Of a stretch of 64,000 bases of DNA, positions 33,537 to 42,051 are shown one piece after another. This DNA is from JANXYY01 sp035530875. GTDB taxonomy: Bacteria > Actinomycetota > Actinomycetes > Nanopelagicales > Nanopelagicaceae. Every line of letters begins with the position of its first letter. The stretch's first letter is position 1. The DNA lies in contig DATKUB010000012.1 in NCBI GenBank assembly GCA_035530875.1, forward strand, positions 1-64,000, in the 5' to 3' direction. The notes beneath the pieces were generated by a model. It did no database searches, had not been told where the DNA came from, and worked only from the letters and a program-made list of their open reading frames with translations. A program made the position numbers and the translations under genes.

Positions 33537-34694
33537 TCAGCCCTTGATCAAGCGGCCGCTTGCGAACAAGAGCGCGACGATCATTCCTACTACGCCAGAA
33601 ATTGCTAACGGAACGGCGCCAGCGCCAGCCCCCATATTCCAGGCCAAGCCGGCCCAAATCCCCGCCACGAGAATTGATCCACCCGTGAGACCTTGGAACA
33701 GACCCTGCGCCCAGCCTTGTGCTTCGTCAGGTGCCAGGGTTGAAATCCAAGCCTTACCAACAGCGTCGTTACAAGCGGCAAAGCCACCATAAATAATCAG
33801 GAGCAGGATCACTAGAAGATGCGACTTTGTCATAGCCAGACCTAGGTAGGCGGCGGCGAAACAGAGAAGTCCCACCGAGTAAACCAAATGCCTCGGCAAG
33901 CGATCGCTTAAAGCTCCTGCTGGAAATGCCAGAAGTGCATAGGAGATATTAAAAAGCACATAGGCGCCGACAACACCAGTCACCGAGAATCCAACTTCGT
34001 GAACCCGAAGGAGAAGAAGAGCGTCTGGAAAATTCGCAAGGCCAAAAATAGTCAAGACCACAATAAGCCGAATTAGGCGCGTCGGAAGGGGCACCGGCTC
34101 CGGAAAATCTGCAGCTGCAGTCTGGTTCATTCGCGTATCGCGGGCGAAGAGGACGAAAATGACTGAGAGCACGGCAGGGATTACTGCAATCCAGAGGGCT
34201 TTGCGAATATCTCCATGAAATATGTGGAGTGCGAACAGGCCTAGCAACGGTCCAACAACAGCGCCAAGGGTGTCTGCGGCACGGTGAAACCCAATGACTT
34301 TCCCGCGATCGTGCCTTTTCACGTTCTCAACTAAAAGAGCATCTCGTGGGGCTGAGCGAACCCCTTTTCCCAATCGATCGACGACTCGGCCGACAAGCAC
34401 GAGGGGCCAAATTGTGGCGAGCGCAATGATAATTTTGCCAATGGCGGCGGCGCCATAGCCAATAAAGATCAACGGGCGTCTACGAATGCGATCTGAGATT
34501 TTTCCAGAAAGAAGTTTTGTTAATGATGCGGCTCCCTCCGCAGCTCCTTCGATTGTGCCAACGACAGCAACGGGTGCGCCCAATACTGAGGTCAGCAGGA
34601 TTGGCATCAGTGGATACAACAATTCGCTCGCCGCGTCTTGAGCGAACGAGACCAGCGAGAGAGCCCATAAATTGCGCGTGCGCCAGTGGCTCAT
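33537..34694 (-). CDS. MFS transporter
   Basis: A 385-residue major-facilitator protein with about twelve hydrophobic segments; motif A-like loop SGKISDRIRRRPL follows helix 2, and motif DRLGKGVRSAPRDALL lies between helices 4 and 5, typical of a subfamily of drug/sugar exporters of unknown substrate. Second-half loop is GALSDRLPRHL. Its ATG overlaps the epimerase stop (ATGA), and the neighbours suggest a sugar or sugar-derived substrate. Confidence 0.87.
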   Translation of the reverse strand: MSHWRTRNLWALSLVSFAQDAASELLYPLMPILLTSVLGAPVAVVGTIEGAAEGAASLTKLLSGKISDRIRRRPLIFIGYGAAAIGKIIIALATIWPLVLVGRVVDRLGKGVRSAPRDALLVENVKRHDRGKVIGFHRAADTLGAVVGPLLGLFALHIFHGDIRKALWIAVIPAVLSVIFVLFARDTRMNQTAAADFPEPVPLPTRLIRLIVVLTIFGLANFPDALLLLRVHEVGFSVTGVVGAYVLFNISYALLAFPAGALSDRLPRHLVYSVGLLCFAAAYLGLAMTKSHLLVILLLIIYGGFAACNDAVGKAWISTLAPDEAQGWAQGLFQGLTGGSILVAGIWAGLAWNMGAGAGAVPLAISGVVGMIVALLFASGRLIKG

Positions 34695-35491
34695 GCGCTC
34701 TGGAAACTTAACCGATATTCGAGACGAATTTCTTGCCCAGGAGCAAGAGCAGGCGAAAGGCCAAGTGCCGCAGCATGCGGCGGTGCAGTCTGAGGTTCAA
34801 CACAAACGCCTTCGGGATCATGGGTGTAGATGACCCACCATGGCGCATTCGATAGACACGTAACCTTCAAAGCTCCGGGCCAATTGAGGGTTGGCGCATC
34901 CAACATTCCGCCAAAGACGTCATCCCAAGGTGGCAGAGTCAATCCTTGAATCTTGCCGTTTGGCAGTCCCTCTTCATCGAGTGTCATCATGAATGTCGCC
35001 GGATTTGTAATTTCGACCTCGGCGCCGCGACTTAGGGTTCGCCTAAACCACGGGTGAAAACCAAGCCAAGCGGGCATTGGCCGAGCCCCGTTTCGATATG
35101 AGAGGCTCCACGTCATCATCGAGTCAGCCAGAACAACTCTCTGCTCTACCCGTCCACCTTCGTACGGGGCGGGTAAGTCGCACCAGACCATAGCCTCGTG
35201 ATCGCTGGTCGCACCAAGATTAATTTGACCATCGATAAGCAGCCCATGGATTGCATTGGGCGGCAACAGATGAGTAGGCAATTTTTCAATTCCATGTGGA
35301 GTATCTAAATCTCCACGCCCAATTCGACCGGCCCAGGGCGCCATTGGATACCACCCCCAAGACAAAGGACTTTCGCGATGGGCCACCGCTAATTCAAGAT
35401 CACGCCACTTAACCGATGAAAGCCGCCCCCCATTTGCTAAATCTATGGAGACGTTAAGATCAGTTGATGCAATGGAGACATTGTTGGTCAT
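34691..35491 (-). CDS. Aldose 1-epimerase family protein
   Basis: A 266-residue galactose-mutarotase-like beta-sandwich protein. Visible: PLSWGWYPMAPWAGRIGRG, AIHGLLI (His), WLGFHPWFRR (catalytic-type His) and CVEPQTAPPHA near the end (Glu). It should interconvert sugar anomers. The ATG at 35491 gives a good N-terminus; the open frame above lies over the pfkB gene. Part of the pfkB-epimerase-MFS block. Confidence 0.87.
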   Translation of the reverse strand: MTNNVSIASTDLNVSIDLANGGRLSSVKWRDLELAVAHRESPLSWGWYPMAPWAGRIGRGDLDTPHGIEKLPTHLLPPNAIHGLLIDGQINLGATSDHEAMVWCDLPAPYEGGRVEQRVVLADSMMTWSLSYRNGARPMPAWLGFHPWFRRTLSRGAEVEITNPATFMMTLDEEGLPNGKIQGLTLPPWDDVFGGMLDAPTLNWPGALKVTCLSNAPWWVIYTHDPEGVCVEPQTAPPHAAALGLSPALAPGQEIRLEYRLSFQSA

Positions 35492-35499
35492 TTCATTCC

Positions 35500-36411
35500 T
35501 CAATCTAGTTCTGCTGCGCTGGGCGGTTGGCATCCGGCCCGACTGCAAGTTATGGCAGCGGCTCTTGCCGCTCTCGTTAGAGTCATCTGGAGAAGCCTGC
35601 CGTGCAAATCATTTACACCAAACTTCGTAAGGGCTTCAACGATTACAGCTCCGACCGTATCGCCAGCGCCGACCGTATCAACTATCGGCACTCGAACCGC
35701 AGGAACCTCGGCGACTTCGTCTTGAGTAACTCCCATCAGCCCGTTCTCTCCGCGAGTCACCACGATCAACGGGCGGGACGGGGAGAGCCAACTTCTGGCA
35801 CTCGTTATCAGATCAGATTTTGGATAAAGAAAACTCAAATCATCTTCACTGACCTTTACCACGTTCGCAATCTCTAACCAGCGCTGCACAGCAACTAAAT
35901 ACTCGGTTCGATTGGATAGAACTGAAGGACGTACGTTCGGGTCAAAAACCACCTGCGCAATAACAGCCACTTGCTTTGCCCACTCAAATAAGTGACTGGC
36001 GCCAGGTTCGATCAAAGTGGAGAGGCTTCCAACGTAGAGCACTGATGGCTGTTCTATCTCTGGACCAGGTAGCGACGACGGATCGAAATCAAAAGTTGCT
36101 GTTTCGCGCAGGTGAAAATGATAGGTGGCGACTCTCTGATCGTCTAGCGAAACGATGGCCAGGGCAGTAGGAAGTTCGCTCCAAACAGCCAATTCCAAGT
36201 CCACGCCAGCAGCCAAAAATTGTTCAACTATCTGTTGCCCAAAGCGGTCTTTCGAAATTCCGTGAACAAACTTCACGTCTGCGCCCAGTTTGGCTAATGC
36301 GAGAGCCGTATTCGCCGGACCGCCGCCCGCGACGACCTGCAATGTGTCTCCATTCGGACCTGGGAGTAAATCGATGAGCGCTTCACCGCTCACCCAGACA
36401 GGGCCAGTCAC
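35500..36411 (-). CDS. PfkB-family carbohydrate kinase (fructokinase-like)
   Basis: A 303-residue ribokinase-fold enzyme: VSGEALIDLLPG near the start, VVAGGGPANTALALAKLGAD (substrate glycines), and the C-terminal PfkB signature DTVGAGDTVGAVIVEAL with the catalytic Asp. It phosphorylates a sugar, most likely fructose by closeness to ScrK-type sequences; the substrate is not proven. GTG start one base after the UPF0303 stop. Confidence 0.9.
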   Translation of the reverse strand: MTGPVWVSGEALIDLLPGPNGDTLQVVAGGGPANTALALAKLGADVKFVHGISKDRFGQQIVEQFLAAGVDLELAVWSELPTALAIVSLDDQRVATYHFHLRETATFDFDPSSLPGPEIEQPSVLYVGSLSTLIEPGASHLFEWAKQVAVIAQVVFDPNVRPSVLSNRTEYLVAVQRWLEIANVVKVSEDDLSFLYPKSDLITSARSWLSPSRPLIVVTRGENGLMGVTQDEVAEVPAVRVPIVDTVGAGDTVGAVIVEALTKFGVNDLHGRLLQMTLTRAARAAAITCSRAGCQPPSAAELD

Positions 36412-36412
36412 T

Positions 36413-36892
36413 CTAGGCCCGTTCGCCAGCCACGAACCGCGCTAATACATCAACGACAAATTTGTGATCCTCTACTTGCGGCATACCGCTAACGACGAGG
36501 GCGCCAATGACTCCGGTTCCCTCGATCGACAAGGGCAGGCCACCACCATGCGCCGCGAATAACTCCGGTGATAATCCGGTCGCTGCATAGAAATCTATGT
36601 GGCTCTCCTCATGTCGCACCCGCTCATAAAGAGTTGAGTGGTGAAAACTCTCGACAACGCGCGCCTTGTTGGTCAGCCATCTGTCATTGTCTGGAGTCGT
36701 TCCGGTTAAGGCGGCACGGAATAAGACTCTCCCCGACCGGTGGACTTCAATTGCCAGCGGCAAGTTTCGTTCTCGCGCATATTTAACAGCAAGCAGTCCT
36801 AGATCAATTGCATCGTCGTTGGACAACCGTTTTAAAATTGTCCGTGACTCGTCAGTCAGAATGTCAGCGCTCTTATAGTTTCCTGTGGTCAC
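36413..36892 (-). CDS. UPF0303 / heme-degrading-domain (DUF336-type) protein
   Basis: A 159-residue protein with the UPF0303/HbpS-like pattern: LAVKYARERNLPLAIEVHRSGR, FRAALTGTTPDNDRWLTNKARVVESF-like core (TPDNDRWLTNKARVV) and ELFAAHGGGLPLSIEGTGVIGALVVSG. Relatives bind heme or act as chaperones; no function is fixed. The GTG at 36892 is preferred because it gives the family's usual length and avoids overlap with the apbE gene. It follows apbE by 26 bp, linking it to the flavin block. Confidence 0.85.
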   Translation of the reverse strand: MTTGNYKSADILTDESRTILKRLSNDDAIDLGLLAVKYARERNLPLAIEVHRSGRVLFRAALTGTTPDNDRWLTNKARVVESFHHSTLYERVRHEESHIDFYAATGLSPELFAAHGGGLPLSIEGTGVIGALVVSGMPQVEDHKFVVDVLARFVAGERA

Positions 36893-36918
36893 TCTCTCAT
36901 CTTGCCCTATGAAGCAAA

Positions 36919-37674
36919 CTAACTGAAGGCTGGGCCGATCGCCCAAGTCTGATCGCCGTGACGTTCGACTACCCAGGCCGAATATTCGGTCAAATCCAAA
37001 AACCAGTGCGCCCCGTCACGTCCAGCGACGATGAGAGCAGTAGCAAGAGCGTCAGCTAAGCCTCCATCAGGGCCTACGACGGTGGCTGATCGCGCCGCAA
37101 TCGCAGGCAAATTTGTTGATGGATCTATGATGTGCGCCCCTCTTTCATATGTCCCGCTCGTTGCGATAGCGCCGTCTGCAAGTGTGACGATCTGGGCAAT
37201 TGCCTGATCATCATCGGGATGGCGAATTCCGATTCGCCATGGTTCGTTGACTGCCAATCCACCAAGAAGCGAGATATCCCCGCCAGCGTTGATCTGGATG
37301 TGTTCGACTCCGGCTCTACCGCCCATCTCGAGTGCTCGATCGGCCGCCCAACCTTTGACATATCCGCTCGGATCGAATCCGCCACGAGCCGCCCAAGGGT
37401 CAAAAGCGCCTTCGGTGCACTCGCGAGCCGCGAGGCAGAGTTGCCAGACTTCCTTCACAAGGGGCGACGCTTCCGCAACCGACAACTGTCCGTTACGAAT
37501 TGCGCTCACTTCGCTCTCTGACTTATATGTTGAAAAAATGAGATCAACTTCGTGGAGGTAAGCGGTCATTTCATTGCGAACTATTTGCAGTTCTTCTACA
37601 CCGAGAGAATCTGATCGAAGTTCAATTACAACTACGGTCCCCCATACTTCCTCGGGGTGGACTAACCGAGACAT
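36919..37674 (-). CDS. apbE: FAD:protein FMN transferase (ApbE)
   Basis: A 251-residue ApbE enzyme that attaches FMN to Thr/Ser of a target protein using FAD and Mg2+. Motifs: GGFDPSGYVKGWAADRALE (FAD), NAGGDISLLGG, and TSGTYERGAHIIDPSTNLP with the catalytic metal ligands. The ATG at 37674 shares one base with the stop of the FMN-binding protein gene (TAATG), its obvious substrate. No signal peptide is seen in this protein, so it may work in the cytoplasm before export or lack lipid anchoring. Confidence 0.9.
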   Translation of the reverse strand: MSRLVHPEEVWGTVVVIELRSDSLGVEELQIVRNEMTAYLHEVDLIFSTYKSESEVSAIRNGQLSVAEASPLVKEVWQLCLAARECTEGAFDPWAARGGFDPSGYVKGWAADRALEMGGRAGVEHIQINAGGDISLLGGLAVNEPWRIGIRHPDDDQAIAQIVTLADGAIATSGTYERGAHIIDPSTNLPAIAARSATVVGPDGGLADALATALIVAGRDGAHWFLDLTEYSAWVVERHGDQTWAIGPAFS

Positions 37675-38258
37675 TAGATCCCGGCAGCAGTAAGGGCCGA
37701 CTGCAGAGAGGCTGCCCAGGCCCCTGAAGTACAGGTTGCACCGCCTACGCCGGCAATCCTCGCGGAGTTTTTCGCAGCCAGAGTTTCCTGCTTCAACCAT
37801 GGAACCGCCTGGCCATTAATGAACTGCGAGCGCGGGTCACCGTTGGGCGCCGAGAGTGCGTCAACCTGGGTAATGATGCCGTTTGAAACTGTGATTCGCA
37901 CTTGGACAATGCCAAACCCGCAAGCCGAGTAACTCTTGCCAGTGGCGGTCTTGTTCACTGGCGCCGCGCTTGGTGTTGGGCTCTTCGTTGGAGTGGGGCT
38001 CTTCGTTGGAGTGGGGCTCTTCGTTGGTTTACTCGTAGGTGTACTCGTAGGTGTACTCGTTGGTGTACTCGTTGGTGTACTCGTTGGTGTACTCGTAGAA
38101 ACTGGCGTCTTAGAAGTTTGGGCAGTCGAGTTACCTGCGCCGGGATTAGGTGCGGGAAGTGGAGCGAGCGAGGAGTTACCAAAATTGGTTGGTGCGTATG
38201 AGAGGACGGCTGCAATACCCGCAACGGTTCCACTGCCGATAAGTACCGCGCGCTTCAT
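37674..38258 (-). CDS. FMN-binding domain protein with long Pro-Thr-Ser linker
   Basis: A 194-residue exported or anchored protein: N-terminal hydrophobic segment (VLIGSGTVAGIAAVLSYAP), a linker of about 60 residues made of Pro-Thr-Ser-Thr and Lys-Ser-Pro-Thr repeats, and a C-terminal FMN_bind domain (from SYSACGFGIVQVRITVSNG) with GGATCTSGAW, where the Thr should carry covalent FMN. The residue before Gly-Ala-Thr is Gly rather than the usual Ser. It would pass electrons at the outer face of the membrane between the ferric-reductase-like protein and unknown acceptors. Confidence 0.88.
   Translation of the reverse strand: MKRAVLIGSGTVAGIAAVLSYAPTNFGNSSLAPLPAPNPGAGNSTAQTSKTPVSTSTPTSTPTSTPTSTPTSTPTSKPTKSPTPTKSPTPTKSPTPSAAPVNKTATGKSYSACGFGIVQVRITVSNGIITQVDALSAPNGDPRSQFINGQAVPWLKQETLAAKNSARIAGVGGATCTSGAWAASLQSALTAAGI
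37975..38098. repeat. In-frame short tandem repeats in the linker of the FMN-binding gene
   Basis: Three copies of an 18-bp unit (GTGGGGCTCTTCGTTGGA type, 37975-38027) followed by six copies of a 12-bp unit (TGTACTCGTTGG type, 38028-38098). They encode the Lys-Ser-Pro-Thr-Pro-Thr and Pro-Thr-Ser-Thr repeats; units differ by single bases, so length may vary among strains. Confidence 0.9.
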
Positions 38259-38273
38259 TTTATAACTCCCGCC

Positions 38274-39620
38274 CTAGACCGAGTGGAATGCAAATGCTTC
38301 GTCATGAAATCTACTGCTTGGCACGCCAAGTGCCTCGACAGAGTGACGAATACGGTGGACAAGAGCTTCAGGGCCGCAGACGAATACATCGCATTTGGTA
38401 ATGTTTGGAACGATCTTGGATAGATGGTTCGGGGTCAGCGGAAACTGACTTCGAGGGCCAACCATGTAGTGAATTCGAGCACCAGTCTGTTGAGCCAAAT
38501 AATCGAGCTCCTTTTTCAACACCAAATCCTCGATTTTTCCGGCGCGATAAATCAAGTCGACGGAACTTCTTGGCGGTACCTCCTCTAGAAGTGCGCGCAG
38601 CGGCGTAATTCCAACTCCCCCACCTACGAGAAGAACATTCCTACTAATCGCCCGGTCAACGGTGAAGATTCCATAAGGGCCTTCGGCAAGAACCCGGGTC
38701 CCCCGCTTTAGATTGGCAAGCGACCGTGAATGGTCGCCGAGATCCTTAACAGTTATTCGCATTAACTTGTCATGTGGCGCTGCAGAAAGTGAATAAGGGT
38801 GCGACTGATACCAAAAATTCTGGGTCAAGAAGCGCCAACCAAAGAATTGGCCACCCTGTGCTCCGATTCGATCCAGCTTCCGCCCTTTGATATGAATGCT
38901 TACGACGCCCGGCCCTTCCACAACAACACGGTCGACCACGAGTTGGTGTCGAATAGATCTAAAGAGCGGGAGAAAAAATCGCCAGGCGACCATGGAGCCG
39001 CCGACGAAAACGTAAAGACTGATCCACCAAGCTTTGTTGATCGGGTGACCGATAAACATGATGCCGGTCAGTACTTGGTGCATGAATGAAAGGCCGACGG
39101 CGAGATAGGTATAGAGATGGATTACCCACCAAGTCTCGTAACTCATATGCGCACGAGCCTTCTTGTAAGACGACACCCCAGCCATGACCATGAGGATGAA
39201 TCCAGCTGCAGCCGGAAGCATCCACGGGTAGGCGGTTATCAGGTTCCAGAGTTCGCGGTAATAGGGCAACTTGTCGTTCATCGAGTACCCGAGGACCACA
39301 AGCGTGACGTGTAACCCGATTAAGTACAGCGACCATGGACCGAGTTTCCGATGCCAGGTGACCAATCGATCATGTCCCACCGATCGCTCAACCCACGGAA
39401 TACGGGCGACCATCAATAGGCCAACCAGAGCGAAGTAGGTGCCGCTAAGCGCGGCAAATCGAGCGACGACGGTGATCAGGCCTGCCGTCGAACTCACGTC
39501 ATGGCTGGTCATAGTCGAGACTTGGATTGCGATCGTGATGCCTAGCCCGAGTCCAACTGCCAGCGCAGAATAGTCGCCGCCCCGTTGATGTTGACGTTGA
39601 GCACGATTGGTTGCGGACAT
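38274..39620 (-). CDS. Ferric-reductase-like transmembrane flavocytochrome
   Basis: A 448-residue protein. The N-terminal half is a ferric-reductase (b-type heme) domain with about six helices and heme His candidates in TWHRKLGPWSLYLIGLHVTL and TWWVIHLYTYLAVGLSFMHQ. The C-terminal half is a ferredoxin-NADP reductase unit: HPYSLSAAP (flavin), GVGITPLRALLEE (NAD(P)H) and CDVFVCGPEALV. It moves electrons from NAD(P)H through FAD and heme across the membrane, probably to the FMN-binding protein encoded 15 bp downstream. ATG at 39620 chosen over an earlier Met. Confidence 0.88.
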   Translation of the reverse strand: MSATNRAQRQHQRGGDYSALAVGLGLGITIAIQVSTMTSHDVSSTAGLITVVARFAALSGTYFALVGLLMVARIPWVERSVGHDRLVTWHRKLGPWSLYLIGLHVTLVVLGYSMNDKLPYYRELWNLITAYPWMLPAAAGFILMVMAGVSSYKKARAHMSYETWWVIHLYTYLAVGLSFMHQVLTGIMFIGHPINKAWWISLYVFVGGSMVAWRFFLPLFRSIRHQLVVDRVVVEGPGVVSIHIKGRKLDRIGAQGGQFFGWRFLTQNFWYQSHPYSLSAAPHDKLMRITVKDLGDHSRSLANLKRGTRVLAEGPYGIFTVDRAISRNVLLVGGGVGITPLRALLEEVPPRSSVDLIYRAGKIEDLVLKKELDYLAQQTGARIHYMVGPRSQFPLTPNHLSKIVPNITKCDVFVCGPEALVHRIRHSVEALGVPSSRFHDEAFAFHSV

Positions 39621-39702
39621 AGCCCGAGCCTGCCTGTCTTTCCTGTGAGTTACCTGAGATCGAACCAAGCGCCGAGTCAGGATCCTGACCTAGGCTTAAG
39701 AC

Positions 39703-40989
39703 GTGGTTTCCCCAGGGGCAAGCGTATCCCTTTCTAGAGCCGATAACGGAGGGCGTTTAACTCCATACCTTTTCTGGGGCCTTGGTGCCGCCGCCTATAT
39801 TGACGCTGTCACCAATCGAACTTCCTTTGGCGTGGCGGCGATTGAAGCGGCTCACCGTTTCAATATTGGACCCACGGTACTAAGCCTTTTTACCGCCCTC
39901 CAACTCTTGGTCTACGCCTTGGCACAGTTGCCGGTCGGGCTCGCTATCGATCACTTCGGACCGCGAGCCATGATCGCTGGGGGTGCCTTCCTGATGGCAC
40001 TCGGTCAGCTGCTTTTAGCCACCTCACACTCGCCAGTTCCAGCCATTCTCGGCCGAGCTGTAGTTGGGCTCGGCGACGCCATGAGTTTCATCTCCGTATT
40101 GCGTCTGACAACATCCTGGTTTCCGGCAAATCGAGTGCCCATCATGACCCAGATCACCGGACTTCTCGGCTGGTTTGGCCAATTGCTCAGCGCCATACCC
40201 TTCGCCGCTCTTCTGCACCTACGCGGTTGGAGCATTGCATTTAACTCATTGGCCATTCTTTCATTCGCCTCTGCCACCATCACGCTGCTCTTCCTAAAAG
40301 AATCGCCCATAAAAGGGGCTCACCGATCCTGGCCTACCAAGAAATCTGTAAGCGCAAACTTGCATGCCGTTTGGCGCAATCCAGCAATGCGACTGGGCTT
40401 CTGGTCTCACTGGACAACACCATTTGCAACTAGCGCCTTTGCTCTCCTTTGGGGCGTGCCTTTTCTCGTCAAAGCGGAGGGCTACTCAAAGTATGCAGCC
40501 TCAAGTTTCCTCACCATCATTGTTGTTGTCGGAGCCCTGGGCGGATTCACTCTGGCAATTCTCACGTCTCGCTATCCAGAACATTTAACAAAAATGACGT
40601 ACACGATAACCGCTTCTCAAGTTACTGCTTGGACGGCCACCCTCTGTTGGCCGGGGCGGATCCCTACTGCCCTCATCGTGGTTTTGGTTGTCGCTCTCGC
40701 CGTAGGTGGGCCTGGATCGCTAATCGGTTTTGCCCACGCACGACTTTGGATTCCAGTTGAACGCATTGGGACGGCAGATGGATTCATCAATGCAGCAGGG
40801 TTCATCGCAGCCTTGATTGCGATGTTCGGCATTGGCATAATCTTGCAGTGGCGAGGAAGTTACTCGATCACGTCGTTTAAATTGGCTTTCATGGTTCAAT
40901 TCCCGATCTGGGCCATTGGCGTCTTTCAAATCGCCCGATACAACCGAAAGTTGGTGAGCGTTCATGGCAAGACTCCTGATAGAAGGTGA
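39703..40989 (+). CDS. MFS transporter
   Basis: A 428-residue protein with about twelve membrane segments. Helix 1 (LFWGLGAAAYIDAVTN) and the GLAIDHFGPRAMIAGG motif-A loop are clear; GRAVVGLGDAMSFISVLRLTTSWF marks helix 4. It resembles the nitrate/oxalate-type or hexuronate-type MFS subgroups without a fixed substrate. The GTG start at 39703 is the best available; the exact start is uncertain. It overlaps the next gene by 26 bp. Confidence 0.85.
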   Translation: MVSPGASVSLSRADNGGRLTPYLFWGLGAAAYIDAVTNRTSFGVAAIEAAHRFNIGPTVLSLFTALQLLVYALAQLPVGLAIDHFGPRAMIAGGAFLMALGQLLLATSHSPVPAILGRAVVGLGDAMSFISVLRLTTSWFPANRVPIMTQITGLLGWFGQLLSAIPFAALLHLRGWSIAFNSLAILSFASATITLLFLKESPIKGAHRSWPTKKSVSANLHAVWRNPAMRLGFWSHWTTPFATSAFALLWGVPFLVKAEGYSKYAASSFLTIIVVVGALGGFTLAILTSRYPEHLTKMTYTITASQVTAWTATLCWPGRIPTALIVVLVVALAVGGPGSLIGFAHARLWIPVERIGTADGFINAAGFIAALIAMFGIGIILQWRGSYSITSFKLAFMVQFPIWAIGVFQIARYNRKLVSVHGKTPDRR

Positions 40990-41320
40990 GAATCTTCACT
41001 TGAGTTTAAGTGGATGGGAACAGTTAGCAGCGCTCCACGCCGACATTCGAATTCCACTGCACAACATCGCAGATGTTGAAATTTCTGATAGGCCATGGCG
41101 AATCCTTCGTGGAATTCGCGCTCCTGGCACCGGGTTTCCGGGGGTGATCATGGTTGGAACCATGCGATGGAAAAAACGAAAAGACTTCTGTGCCATTTAC
41201 GGGAGGCGACCAGTCATCGTCGTAAATCTGCGAAATGAAGCATTTTCCCGGTTGATTGTGACGTGCGACCAGCCCGCGCAATTGGTTCAACTGATCAGCG
41301 CCAGCAGCAAATTGCGTTAA
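40964..41320 (+). CDS. Small hypothetical protein, possible bacterial PH-like fold
   Basis: A 118-residue soluble protein with alternating strand pattern: LLIEGENLHLSLSGWEQLAAL, then IRIPLHNIADVEISDRPW, RAPGTGFPGVIMVGTMRW and IVVNLRNEAFSRLIVTCDQP, ending in a helix (AQLVQLISASS). This resembles bacterial pleckstrin-homology-like proteins, but I see no diagnostic motif. The ATG at 40964 has GGTGAG upstream and overlaps the MFS 3' end, so translation is coupled to the transporter. Confidence 0.65.
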   Translation: MARLLIEGENLHLSLSGWEQLAALHADIRIPLHNIADVEISDRPWRILRGIRAPGTGFPGVIMVGTMRWKKRKDFCAIYGRRPVIVVNLRNEAFSRLIVTCDQPAQLVQLISASSKLR

Positions 41321-42021
41321 CAAGAAACGGCTGTTGCCAGCGCCAACTCAGCCATCTCGGAGAGGCTCTGTTCGCGTTCCTCGGCCGATAATTTTTCACC
41401 AGTAAGAATCTGGTCACTTACCGTGACAATGGAAAGTGCCCGGCGTCGGTGCTTTAGCGCTAGTGAATAAAGAGCACTCGTCTCCATTTCAAGGCCCAGC
41501 ACTCCATACTCTCTGAACCTATCCAAGGCGTCGGTTGGGTCATAGAAGAGATCCATTGATGCGACCCCGCCTACCGTTTGACTCAATTTGCGCTCAGTTG
41601 CGATTAGATCTGCGCTCTTCAAAAGCCCAAAATCGGCATTCGGCGCAAGATCCAGGCCGCCGAGGGCGCGTCGGTTGATTGACGAGTCGGTTGAGGCCGA
41701 CATCGCAAGAATGAGATCGCGTGGGCGCAAGAAGTCTTGAATTGCACCGCAGGTCCCCACTCGGATCGCAATCTGGACGTCATAATCTACGAAGAGCTCA
41801 TGTGCATAGATCGAAATAGATGGCGCTCCCATGCCTGTTCCCTGTACAGAAATGCGTTTGCCTTGGTAGGTGCCGGTGAAACCCAACATGTTTCGCACGG
41901 TCGAGTAGCAGACGGGATTTTCAAAAAACTTCTCGGCAATCCATTCCGCCCGCAGGGGATCGCCAGGAAGAAGGATCCGGTCGGCGATATCGCCGGACTT
42001 GGCCGCAAGGTGGAGACTCAT
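41317..42021 (-). CDS. deoD: Purine nucleoside phosphorylase, DeoD type
   Basis: A 234-residue hexameric-type phosphorylase: RILLPGDPLRAEWIAEKFF (phosphate loop, Gly-Asp), GTYQGKRISVQGTGMGAPS, IRVGTCGAI, GLEMETSALYSLAL (Glu of the ribose site) and VSDQILTGE (catalytic Asp). It splits purine nucleosides with phosphate. Full length. Convergent overlap with the small hypothetical gene, divergent from the amidotransferase gene. Confidence 0.95.
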   Translation of the reverse strand: MSLHLAAKSGDIADRILLPGDPLRAEWIAEKFFENPVCYSTVRNMLGFTGTYQGKRISVQGTGMGAPSISIYAHELFVDYDVQIAIRVGTCGAIQDFLRPRDLILAMSASTDSSINRRALGGLDLAPNADFGLLKSADLIATERKLSQTVGGVASMDLFYDPTDALDRFREYGVLGLEMETSALYSLALKHRRRALSIVTVSDQILTGEKLSAEEREQSLSEMAELALATAVSC

Positions 42022-42051
42022 GCTCTGAGATTAGCGCCTAGGATATTGCAC

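Noticed and set aside
37975..38098. CRISPR-like repeat array
   Set aside because: Units are 12 and 18 bp with no spacers and are in frame inside a protein gene.
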